From Bacteroidales bacterium UBA1735 (GTDB lineage: Bacteria > Bacteroidota > Bacteroidia > Bacteroidales > Paludibacteraceae): DNA of 11,711 nt. Below, in pieces: positions 1 to 6,759 of this stretch. The translations under genes and the position numbers were made by a program. The stretch spans positions 15,783-27,493 of the forward strand of contig DCID01000015.1 in NCBI GenBank assembly GCA_002315745.1. Direction: 5' to 3'. Within the stretch, counting starts at the first letter, position 1. Each line of letters starts with the position of its first letter. The notes beneath the pieces are model-generated. The model saw only the letters and a program-made list of their open reading frames with translations. It was not told the DNA's origin and made no database searches.

Positions 1-759
1 TACCTTTTTGCTGATGAGTTTACCAACTATCAGGAAGCGGAACTCGGACTCGCTTTTATCCGTGTGGCGAATGCATTAGGATATGAAGTGATCATCCCTA
101 AGCACGTAGAGTCGGGTAGGGCGGCTATCTCCAAAGGTTGTCTGCATCTGGCATCTAAGTATGCCTGCAAGAATGTGGAACTATTAAAGGATATCATTAC
201 CGAAGACACGCCGTTGATTGGTATAGAGCCTTCGTGTATCCTCTCTTTCCGCGACGAGTATCCGCGTTTGGTAGGTGAAGAGTTAAGAAGTCAGAGTGAA
301 GAACTCGCCAAGCACTGCCTCCTCTACGACGAGTGGCTCTATGAGCATCGGGATCTATTAGGCGAAAGGCTAAAGGCGATAGGGCAAGAAGTCGAGAAGA
401 TGGATATCTACTTGCACGGTCATTGCCATCAAAAGGCCTTAATAGGAATAGAAAAGACGGCAGCCTGTCTGCGTCTCATCCCTCATACCGAGGTGCATGT
501 CATCCCAAGCGGTTGTTGTGGTATGGCAGGCAGTTTTGGTTACGAACAGGAGCATTACGACACTTCGATGGCCATTGGCAATATGGTGCTCTTCCCCGCG
601 CTTCGCGAAATTCAAAAATCACCAATCACCAATCACCAAGCACCAATCGTTTGTGCCCCAGGAACGAGTTGCCGTCAACAAATAAAGGATGGCACCTGCG
701 TTACCGCTTACCATCCTTTACAAGTGCTTGATCAGGCGCTGAATCAATCTAACGCATAA
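1..759 (+). CDS. Fe-S/FAD-linked oxidoreductase, C-terminal part (5' end outside window)
   Basis: The reading frame is open from base 1, so this is the C-terminal 252 residues of a longer protein. What is visible resembles the cysteine-rich CCG domains of the GlpC / glycolate oxidase Fe-S subunit / heterodisulfide reductase group. Motifs are GIEPSC (Cys codon 235-237), HGHCHQK (Cys 424-426), SGCCGMAGSFGYE (Cys pair 514-519) and PGTSCRQQIKDGT (Cys 670-672). These cysteines are expected to bind an iron-sulphur cluster or metal and pass electrons from a hydroxy-acid oxidation. In Bacteroidota this domain is usually the end of a fusion of about 950 residues with an N-terminal FAD-binding dehydrogenase, but that part is not visible here, so the substrate (D-lactate, glycolate, 2-hydroxyglutarate or other) cannot be named. 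A short repeat-derived segment (KSPITNHQAP) precedes the last motif. The gene converges on and overlaps the SIMPL gene by 16 bp. Confidence 0.85.
   Translation, partial: YLFADEFTNYQEAELGLAFIRVANALGYEVIIPKHVESGRAAISKGCLHLASKYACKNVELLKDIITEDTPLIGIEPSCILSFRDEYPRLVGEELRSQSEELAKHCLLYDEWLYEHRDLLGERLKAIGQEVEKMDIYLHGHCHQKALIGIEKTAACLRLIPHTEVHVIPSGCCGMAGSFGYEQEHYDTSMAIGNMVLFPALREIQKSPITNHQAPIVCAPGTSCRQQIKDGTCVTAYHPLQVLDQALNQSNA
620..647 (+). repeat. CACCAAT heptamer tandem repeat inside coding sequence
   Basis: Four consecutive 7-bp units read CACCAAT, CACCAAT, CACCAAG, CACCAAT. The array lies in frame within the oxidoreductase gene and encodes the SPITNHQAPI stretch, just before the conserved GTSC motif. 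Because 7 is not a multiple of 3, gain or loss of one unit would shift the frame and remove the last cysteine motif. Whether copy number really varies cannot be judged from one sequence. Confidence 0.85.
683..720 (-). terminator. Probable intrinsic terminator of the GH13-GH13-SIMPL operon
   Basis: A perfect 10-bp inverted repeat (683-692 TAAAGGATGG, 711-720 CCATCCTTTA) encloses an 18-nt loop. In the minus orientation the loop holds a smaller GCG-GTAA-CGC hairpin. On the minus strand the stem begins 23 bp past the SIMPL stop codon and is followed by a T-rich run (TTTATTTGTTG, counting the last stem bases). This fits a terminator for leftward transcription. It lies within the coding sequence of the convergent oxidoreductase gene. 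The T tract is imperfect and the loop large, so the call is moderate. Confidence 0.5.
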
Positions 760-1442
760 TCAACGGTGGTCACCACCCGTACATGTTTAATCCAAGGCTG
801 ATACTCATCGGATACCACCGAGAACTGACCTTGGTTAGCCCGCATGATACTACCTAAACGGCAATCTGCATCGTCCGCAAACTTCTGCGCTACGGCACGA
901 GCATTCTTGGTAGCCTCCTCAATCATGACTGGTTTGAGTTCGTTCAAACCATTGAACTGATAATCCGTATTCCATTTATAGGAATTGAGAATGACCCCTT
1001 GACTCAATAACTCCGCTTGGGTGCCCTGACTGGCAATCACCAAATCTACTTTATGGGTGGAAATAACCATGGTCGAGTGGATACTATAATGGTTATCCGG
1101 ACGACGTTCGTAATAGTTTGCCCAATTGTCTTCAATCGAGGTATTACCCGACTTGATTTCCGCTTCCTCAAAACCTTTGGCCAAGAAGAAACGTCGCACA
1201 ATCTGCTCTTTGCTCTTTAACTGCGCAGTTAGCGTAGCTAAATCATTACCACTAATGGTCATTTCCAATGGCCATACTACAAAATCGGCATTCACATCCT
1301 GTGTGGATAGACCTTTTACCGATACGACGCGGTCTTTATTGGCAATGGATTGAAAACCTTGTCCAATAAAATACCCTGCTAATCCGATGGCGACTGCTAC
1401 TAATAGGGCAGGCATCCATTGACGATCAAAATGCTGTAACAT
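744..1442 (-). CDS. SIMPL (DUF541) domain protein, membrane-anchored
   Basis: A 232-residue protein. Residues about 10-30 form one hydrophobic segment (PALLVAVAIGLAGYFIGQGF) that fits a single N-terminal membrane anchor or uncleaved signal. The rest, starting at RVVSVKGLSTQDVNADFVVWPL (about 38-59), matches the SIMPL/DUF541 family, a periplasmic or cell-surface domain related to BP26/OMP28 proteins, and the C-terminus VRVVTTVDYAL is typical of it. The molecular function of bacterial SIMPL proteins is poorly known, so none is assigned. It is the last gene of the leftward operon, 5 bp after the 452-aa GH13 gene, which suggests co-transcription. Its stop overlaps the 3' end of the convergent oxidoreductase gene. 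The ATG at 1442 is chosen because the anchor begins directly after it. Confidence 0.85.
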   Translation of the reverse strand: MLQHFDRQWMPALLVAVAIGLAGYFIGQGFQSIANKDRVVSVKGLSTQDVNADFVVWPLEMTISGNDLATLTAQLKSKEQIVRRFFLAKGFEEAEIKSGNTSIEDNWANYYERRPDNHYSIHSTMVISTHKVDLVIASQGTQAELLSQGVILNSYKWNTDYQFNGLNELKPVMIEEATKNARAVAQKFADDADCRLGSIMRANQGQFSVVSDEYQPWIKHVRVVTTVDYALD

Positions 1443-1447
1443 ATGTT

Positions 1448-2806
1448 TTATTTGGCTAATAATTTATATTCCCATGGTGCTAACGTGAGCGTGGTAGCGC
1501 TTGATAATTCCATCTTTTTACCACAGATGCAGCGATACTTGCCTTCGTAACCGGTCAGATCCAGCGTCACAGTCTGTGTCTGGGCGGACATATTGAAGAT
1601 ACCTACGACGGTATTATGCACATTGCAACGCTCGCAGTTCTTCGCTCTTACGCAAGCGAAGATAGCCGAATTGTCGGCAGGTACACGCACCATAGCTGCG
1701 CCCTTATCATTACTCCATAAGGCCTTATTATCCTTGCGGAACTGATTAAGCGACTTATACATCTCAAACTGAAGTGCGTTCTCTACGCGGTCAATACAGT
1801 CTTTCTCAAAGAATGCCAAACGATGGTGGTTACCACTAGGTTGACCCGTATAGATCATAGGCATGCCCGGCACCATATACGTGAAGGCTGCAAACAGATT
1901 AGCGGCATCGCCGAGACGCTCCATCACCGTACCTTTCCACGAATTCTCGTCGTGGTTAGAGGTGAAGTTCATACGGATAGCATCGTGACGAAGAGTGGTA
2001 TCGCACTTATCGAAATAGCCCCATAAGTCTGCCACACCCTTTTTGCCCTGTGCTACTTCGTTCATCATGAAATGCAGTTCCCATCCGTAGTACATATCGA
2101 ATGCTCGTTCGGTTAACGCTTGCGCCTTATCCTCGTTCTCTGCCAAAGTGAACATCTTAGGATGATCTACACGCAGACTATCCATTGCCCAGTTCCAGAA
2201 GTCGGTTGGCACTTCGCCTGCTACATCGCAGCGGAAACCATCTAAGCCAATCGTATCCATCCACCACTGCATCTGAGCGAGCATGGCGTGACGCATGTCC
2301 TCATTCTCATAGTTCAGTTTGGATATATCTGTCCAGTCATATTGTACCACCAAGTTACCTTGACTATCGCGGTAGTGCCACCCTTCGTTCGCTGTCCAAG
2401 CATGGTCAGGAGCGGTGTGATTGGCTACCCAGTCTAAGATGACCTTAAATCCTAAGTCATGTGCCTTGGCTAAGAAATGCTCAAAATCCTCGCGCGTACC
2501 AAACTCCGGATTGATGGCGCAGTAGTCCTTAATAGAGTAGTAACTGCCCAAAGTGCCCTTGCGGGTCAGTTCACCAATCGGTTGGCAAGGCATGATCCAC
2601 AGGATATCAATGCCGCACTCGCGTAACTGAGGTAATACCGCTTCTGCGGCTTTGAAGGTTCCCTCAGGTGTCAATTGACGGGTATTGAGTTCATAGATAG
2701 TGCCATTGTATGCATAGCACGGATGACGATGTGCGCAGCACTCCTTGGGCTGCTGGCAGGCAGTGAGCATAGCCACCCCTGCCAAGATAATTAGAAACTT
2801 TTTCAT
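1448..2806 (-). CDS. GH13 alpha-amylase family lipoprotein (452 aa)
   Basis: Residues 1-17 are a lipoprotein signal ending in the lipobox LTAC, with Cys17 as the lipidated residue. A GH13 (beta/alpha)8 catalytic domain follows from about residue 33. All four GH13 regions are visible: DWVANH (125-130), GFRCDV with nucleophile Asp194, LAENE with acid/base Glu223, and SNHDEN with transition-state Asp286. The enzyme should therefore be active on alpha-glucosidic bonds such as those of maltooligosaccharides or starch fragments; exact specificity cannot be read from the motifs. A short beta-sandwich-like C-terminal domain follows from about 370. No acidic surface-export signal follows Cys17, so a periplasm-facing position is slightly favoured. 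The protein is unusually cysteine-rich: CC at 23-24, C30, CxxC at 391-394, CxC at 426-428. Its ATG overlaps the stop of the upstream 653-aa gene by 4 bp, which suggests translational coupling. Confidence 0.92.
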   Translation of the reverse strand: MKKFLIILAGVAMLTACQQPKECCAHRHPCYAYNGTIYELNTRQLTPEGTFKAAEAVLPQLRECGIDILWIMPCQPIGELTRKGTLGSYYSIKDYCAINPEFGTREDFEHFLAKAHDLGFKVILDWVANHTAPDHAWTANEGWHYRDSQGNLVVQYDWTDISKLNYENEDMRHAMLAQMQWWMDTIGLDGFRCDVAGEVPTDFWNWAMDSLRVDHPKMFTLAENEDKAQALTERAFDMYYGWELHFMMNEVAQGKKGVADLWGYFDKCDTTLRHDAIRMNFTSNHDENSWKGTVMERLGDAANLFAAFTYMVPGMPMIYTGQPSGNHHRLAFFEKDCIDRVENALQFEMYKSLNQFRKDNKALWSNDKGAAMVRVPADNSAIFACVRAKNCERCNVHNTVVGIFNMSAQTQTVTLDLTGYEGKYRCICGKKMELSSATTLTLAPWEYKLLAK

Positions 2807-4764
2807 AATGATTCAATATGATAGGTGAGATTGTTTTTATCTATGCTAACGCGTATGCGCTCGCCCATGTACACGCGGTCAAAGACGAGCACATCGTTGG
2901 TCACTTCGACAGGCTGGTATTCACCGTACAACAACGCCATCGAGTGGCGACGCCATGCTATCAAGTGGCGCACTTCGTCTTTGTAGGCGCGTTCTGCTTC
3001 ATTCAACTGTGCATCAAAGCGCATCATCTTACGGTTATCCGGATCATTTCCACCGACCTCGGCATACTCGTCACCCTGATAGATACAGGGTACACCAGGT
3101 AAGGTCATATTCAGCACCTCCTGTAAGATAGCGCGGCGATAAGCCACATGGGCGTCACCAATACCTACCTCTCTTGTCCAACCTTCTTCCTTGCCGTTGT
3201 CACTCATTCGAACAGCACCACCAGCCAATGACGCAAAGCGCATTTGGTCGTGATTACCGGATATATTACCCATCGTGTGGTGGCTACCATACGCGGTCAA
3301 CGACTCACGGATGTTCTTATCCACATCTACCATCGAACCACCATTGCATAACGCGTTCGAGATAGCGTAATATACATTGAAATCAAACTGCGCATGGAGC
3401 ATACCCGACTTGACATATAATCCGATTAACTGCGGATTACCATAGGTCTCGCCAATCATCCATATATGGCGTCCGTTATAACGAAGGGCCATCTTCTGTC
3501 CTAGCATACGCCAGTAGCACTCGGGGATGTGCTTACATGCATCATGACGGAAGCCATCCAAGTCATAGTGATCTAACCAATATAATGCGGAGTCGGTCAT
3601 CGGATCACACACGTCTAAACGCTCCAAATCGAGGGTAGGGATATGCACGTCAAACCAGGTTGTTAAACGCGCTTCGTCCCATAACTCAAAGTTACGACGA
3701 CCATCTGGCAAGATGGAATCGGTATGCCAATTAGGATGCTCCTGATACGTAGGCGAATTGATATGCATGTGATTGGCTACATAATCCAATATCACATTGA
3801 TTCCGTGCGCGTGCGCGCAATCTAATAAGGTTTGGAATTCATCTTCGGTACCAAAACGCTCCTCTAACTTGGTCACATAGATAGGCCAATAGCCATGATA
3901 ACCGGAGAACTTCGTGTAGGTCTTCGATGGATCATACTTATTGCCATGCTTAAACACGTACTTGCCCCACGCGTCCCAAGGGTTTTGCGTAATAGGTGAC
4001 ACCCATATGGTGGTGATCCCCAAACTATCAAAGAACCCTGCTTCAATCTGACGGGTGATACCTGCAAAATCGCCGCCCTGGTAATCAACGATATCGAGCA
4101 CTTCGGGTGAATTCATCTTCCAATCATTGGCGGTATTACCATTGTCGAAACGATCCACCATCAATGAATACAGTATTTGTGCCTCATTGTCGTGGCGGTT
4201 CAGCAACGTCGTCTCTGTCACTGGGCGCCCATTCTGCAAGGGCACTAATACGTCATTATACAGATGGGTGCTATCGACAGCAAATACGCGCAAAAACGTA
4301 CGCCCCGAATAGGTGGGGAAGTGGCTAATGGTCACCGTACCATCCTCGTTAGCGGTAATACAAGCATCTAATAAACGTCTATTCTGTACATATGCCATCA
4401 CTTGTGGCTGCTTAGCACCTGGCGCAAAACCTATCGTCACGCTGTTATCCGTGCAACCTATGGTGTACATCCCAAAACATATTGGTTTATTGGGTAATAC
4501 GGGAATAGACACGGTCGCTTTGTGGTCTTGAAAAATCAGTTCAGTCAACTGGCCTTCATCAACGATCATCATCGTCTCAGGTAAGGTAGAATCGACGGCT
4601 GCTAATAAAGGCACATAGTCCGTCACATAAATAATCGTGGTATCGGCATTTAGACGAATAGGAACAATCGGGTTACCGCCCGCTACGCGTTGATAAGGAG
4701 AAATGTGACAGGATGTTAGACTAAAAAGCACTCCGCACATCAGCCAGAAAGAGAATCGTTTCAT
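2803..4764 (-). CDS. GH13 alpha-amylase family lipoprotein with N-terminal extension (653 aa)
   Basis: The signal peptide ends in LTSC, with Cys19 as the lipobox cysteine. Residues about 30-190 form a beta-rich, non-catalytic region that looks like one or two Ig-like or carbohydrate-binding modules; I cannot assign a family. The GH13 catalytic domain runs from about 196 (ILYSLMVDRFDNGN) to about 600. All four regions are intact: DYVANH (327-332), DGFRHD with nucleophile Asp408, GET with acid/base Glu439, and SGNHDQ with Asp506. The N-terminal module plus the VDRF start resembles neopullulanase/cyclomaltodextrinase or extracellular alpha-amylase groups, so cleavage of alpha-glucans or maltooligosaccharides is expected. 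It is the first gene of the leftward operon, with a promoter match 26-57 bp upstream of the ATG. The CHISPY sequence after the lipid cysteine lacks an acidic surface-export signal. Confidence 0.92.
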   Translation of the reverse strand: MKRFSFWLMCGVLFSLTSCHISPYQRVAGGNPIVPIRLNADTTIIYVTDYVPLLAAVDSTLPETMMIVDEGQLTELIFQDHKATVSIPVLPNKPICFGMYTIGCTDNSVTIGFAPGAKQPQVMAYVQNRRLLDACITANEDGTVTISHFPTYSGRTFLRVFAVDSTHLYNDVLVPLQNGRPVTETTLLNRHDNEAQILYSLMVDRFDNGNTANDWKMNSPEVLDIVDYQGGDFAGITRQIEAGFFDSLGITTIWVSPITQNPWDAWGKYVFKHGNKYDPSKTYTKFSGYHGYWPIYVTKLEERFGTEDEFQTLLDCAHAHGINVILDYVANHMHINSPTYQEHPNWHTDSILPDGRRNFELWDEARLTTWFDVHIPTLDLERLDVCDPMTDSALYWLDHYDLDGFRHDACKHIPECYWRMLGQKMALRYNGRHIWMIGETYGNPQLIGLYVKSGMLHAQFDFNVYYAISNALCNGGSMVDVDKNIRESLTAYGSHHTMGNISGNHDQMRFASLAGGAVRMSDNGKEEGWTREVGIGDAHVAYRRAILQEVLNMTLPGVPCIYQGDEYAEVGGNDPDNRKMMRFDAQLNEAERAYKDEVRHLIAWRRHSMALLYGEYQPVEVTNDVLVFDRVYMGERIRVSIDKNNLTYHIESL

Positions 4765-4789
4765 GGTGCTACAATTTGATATTTTGGTG

Positions 4790-4821
4790 CAAAAGTACTA
4801 TTTTTTTCTTAAATATACAAA
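4790..4821 (-). promoter_or_regulatory. Bacteroidota promoter for the GH13 operon
   Basis: Read on the minus strand, a TTTG -33 element (plus-strand CAAA at 4818-4821) is followed after exactly 20 bp by TACTTTTG (plus-strand 4790-4797). This fits the Bacteroidota TAnnTTTG -7 element. Transcription should start near 4783, leaving a leader of about 20 nt before the ATG at 4764. No operator-like repeat was seen in the 148-bp divergent region. Confidence 0.75.
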
Positions 4822-4846
4822 TTTTTTAGCAAAATATATGTTAAAA

Positions 4847-4878
4847 TTTGCATAATCCAAAAAAAAATTGTACCTTTG
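4847..4878 (+). promoter_or_regulatory. Bacteroidota promoter for the polysaccharide operon
   Basis: TTTG (4847-4850), a 20-bp spacer and TACCTTTG (4871-4878) match the Bacteroidota -33/-7 consensus exactly. The predicted start near 4885 gives a leader of about 28 nt that is A-rich and lacks a clear Shine-Dalgarno sequence before the wlbA ATG at 4913. The -33 elements of this promoter and its divergent partner lie 25 bp apart, with an A/T-rich spacer. Confidence 0.8.
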
Positions 4879-4912
4879 CGCGCTTTTAATGGAATAAAAA
4901 ACACATCAATAT

Positions 4913-5896
4913 ATGGAAAAACTAAATTTTGGATTGATTGGTGCAGCCGGGTATATTGCGCCCCGCCACATCAAAGCGATTGCCGATACGGGTAATAACC
5001 TTATGGTCGCGTACGATAAGTTTGACTCTGTGGGTCGTCTTGATTCGTCGTTCCCTGAGTGCTCTTTCTTTACGGAGAATGAGCAGTTTGATCGCTTTTG
5101 TAGTAAGCAGCAGCGCACGAATGATCCTCTCTCATGGATGTCCATTTGTACGCCTAACTATACCCACGATGCGTTCATCCGCTATGGTTTGCGTTTAGGA
5201 TGTAACGTCATCTGTGAGAAGCCCTTGGTACTCAATCCGTACAATATCGACAACTTGGTCGAATTGGAGCAAGAGACTGGTCATCAGGCCTATACGATTC
5301 TTCAACTTCGTTTGCACGAGGCGATTGCTAACCTTAAAAAGAAAGTGGAGAATGGTCCCAAAGACAAGATCTATGATGTAGATTTGACCTATATCACCTC
5401 CCGCGGTAAGTGGTACTATTCGTCTTGGAAAGGCGATGTGCACAAGTCGGGTGGAGTGGCTACGAATATTGGTGTACACTTCTACGATATGCTCCAATGG
5501 ATCTTTGGTTCGGTGAAGAAGAATGTCGTTCATGTTATGTCCTTTGACCGTGTAGCAGGTTACCTCGAGTTGGAGAAGGCTCGTGTGCGTTACTTCCTGA
5601 GTATCAATGCAGAATGTCTGCCTGCGAATGCGGTGCAAGGCGAGAAAAAGACCTACCGTACCCTCTCCATTGATGGTGAAGAGTTTGAGTTCTCGGCTGG
5701 TTTTACGGAGCTGCACACCGAGTCGTATAAGAAGATCTTAGCGGGTAATGGTTTCCGTATTTCCGAAGCCCGTCCATGTATTGAGATCGTGAGTGACATC
5801 CGCCATGCCGAGCCTATTGGCCTTGTAGGTGACTACCACCCATTGGCTAAACTCCCATTGGCACAACACCCATTCGGTTGGGACGAAAAACGATAA
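4913..5896 (+). CDS. wlbA: WlbA/WbpB-type UDP-N-acetylglucosaminuronate 3-dehydrogenase (Gfo/Idh/MocA family)
   Basis: A 327-residue protein of the Gfo/Idh/MocA family that strongly resembles WlbA/WbpB. That enzyme oxidises C3 of UDP-GlcNAc uronic acid in the cytoplasm, giving the 3-keto sugar that an aminotransferase (WlbC/WbpE type) converts towards 2,3-diamino-2,3-dideoxyuronic acids. Visible marks are the Rossmann segment GLIGAAGYIAPRH (7-19), CTPNYTHD (79-86), the family motif CEKPLVLNP (101-109, Lys103), TYITSRGKWY (159-168), and GGVATNIGVHFYDML (180-194) with the likely active-site His189. The last 25 or so residues (DYHPLAKLPLAQHPFGW) look like a C-terminal extension. It is the first gene of the polysaccharide operon, followed 5 bp later by the first Wza-like gene. 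The partner dehydrogenase, aminotransferase and acetyltransferase genes are not in the window. A different but related sugar-uronate substrate is possible. Confidence 0.88.
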   Translation: MEKLNFGLIGAAGYIAPRHIKAIADTGNNLMVAYDKFDSVGRLDSSFPECSFFTENEQFDRFCSKQQRTNDPLSWMSICTPNYTHDAFIRYGLRLGCNVICEKPLVLNPYNIDNLVELEQETGHQAYTILQLRLHEAIANLKKKVENGPKDKIYDVDLTYITSRGKWYYSSWKGDVHKSGGVATNIGVHFYDMLQWIFGSVKKNVVHVMSFDRVAGYLELEKARVRYFLSINAECLPANAVQGEKKTYRTLSIDGEEFEFSAGFTELHTESYKKILAGNGFRISEARPCIEIVSDIRHAEPIGLVGDYHPLAKLPLAQHPFGWDEKR

Positions 5897-5901
5897 TATT
5901 G

Positions 5902-6759
5902 ATGCAGAGGTTAAAAACATATTTATTGGGGTTAGCAGGTATAATACTTTGCTTTTCTTCTTGCGTGACAAGTAAGAAAGTGAACTACTTGCAAGAACCA
6001 GACAAAACCATCCCTCATTACGCGGATACGATTGATTATTCGGAATACAAGATTAAGACGAATGATCGGTTATATATCTACGTCTATTCTCTCAACGAGG
6101 ATGTGATGAAGATGTATAACTCTAGCTCGTATGGAAGCGGATCAGGCGGTCGTGGTCAAATGGAGCAGTCTATGAATAACGGCACAGGTCGTAATTCGTA
6201 TGAACTCTATTCTTACTTAGTCGATACCGCGGGTTACATCGATTTTCCGACATTAGGAAAGATCCCTGTTCGTGGACTAACAACTCGTGAGGCGAAGTTC
6301 AAGATGGAGGCGGAGTTATCTTCCTTACTCAAAGAGATTCCAGGCTATTCAACCATCTCGGTGGAGGTGACTATTGTACAACGAAGTTTCTCGTTAATTG
6401 GCGTTAAATCAGGACGCTATGCCATAGATAAAGAGAAGATGACCATCTTTGAAGCACTCGCTAAGATGGGTAATCTACAAGAGTTCAGCGATCGTTCGAA
6501 GGTGAAGATTATCCGTGAGATCAATGGTCAACCCGTTATCCGTACGTTTGATCTACGCTCCAAAGACATTATTAACTCCGAGTTCTACTATATCGAACCC
6601 AACGACATTATCTATGTTCGTGAGATGTCGGGTAAAGCGTTCGGAATCAATTCAGCGGCTACAGGCTTAGCGGTCATCTCGACCACCTTGTCCTTCGGCG
6701 TATTCATTTACACGATTGTAGCCACAGGTATTAACCATGTAAATAAGTATAAGAAATGA
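5902..6759 (+). CDS. Wza-like polysaccharide export lipoprotein, first copy
   Basis: A 285-residue protein when started at the ATG at 5902. This start, 5 bp after the wlbA stop, is preferred over an upstream TTG at 5878 because it places a compact lipoprotein signal at the N-terminus, ending in the lipobox FSSC with Cys21. A polysaccharide-export domain follows: YKIKTNDRLYIYVY (49-62), a Ser/Gly/Asn-rich stretch (about 73-98), GYIDFPTLGKIPVRGLT (111-127), then an SLBB-like part with FSLIGVKSGRYAIDKEKMTIFEAL (163-186) and YYIEPNDIIYVRE (229-241). Residues about 253-275 are hydrophobic and could cross the outer membrane, replacing the amphipathic helix of E. coli Wza. It should form, alone or with the next gene product, the outer-membrane exit channel working with the Wzc-like protein. 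It overlaps the next gene by 4 bp (ATGA). Confidence 0.9.
   Translation: MQRLKTYLLGLAGIILCFSSCVTSKKVNYLQEPDKTIPHYADTIDYSEYKIKTNDRLYIYVYSLNEDVMKMYNSSSYGSGSGGRGQMEQSMNNGTGRNSYELYSYLVDTAGYIDFPTLGKIPVRGLTTREAKFKMEAELSSLLKEIPGYSTISVEVTIVQRSFSLIGVKSGRYAIDKEKMTIFEALAKMGNLQEFSDRSKVKIIREINGQPVIRTFDLRSKDIINSEFYYIEPNDIIYVREMSGKAFGINSAATGLAVISTTLSFGVFIYTIVATGINHVNKYKK

Noticed and set aside
423..731. A 102-codon plus-strand frame within the oxidoreductase gene
   Set aside because: It overlaps a gene with clear cysteine motifs in another frame, and its product is low in family-like features.
2700..2760. Surface-export signal after the lipobox of the 452-aa GH13 protein (and likewise in the 653-aa one)
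   Set aside because: The residues after the lipid cysteines (QQPKE and HISPY) lack the acidic run expected of Bacteroidota surface lipoproteins. Localisation stays open.
5195..5716. A 173-codon open frame on the minus strand opposite wlbA
   Set aside because: It lies wholly within wlbA, has no recognisable domain or promoter, and the plus-strand gene has strong family motifs. It is a shadow frame.
5878..5901. Upstream TTG start for the first Wza-like gene, overlapping wlbA
   Set aside because: It would add eight residues before a lipoprotein signal that already starts properly at the ATG at 5902, 5 bp after the wlbA stop.
5937..5950. A TACTTTG-like sequence near the start of the first Wza-like gene as an internal promoter
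   Set aside because: It does not match TAnnTTTG (AT occupies the TA position), and it lies inside the signal-peptide codons.
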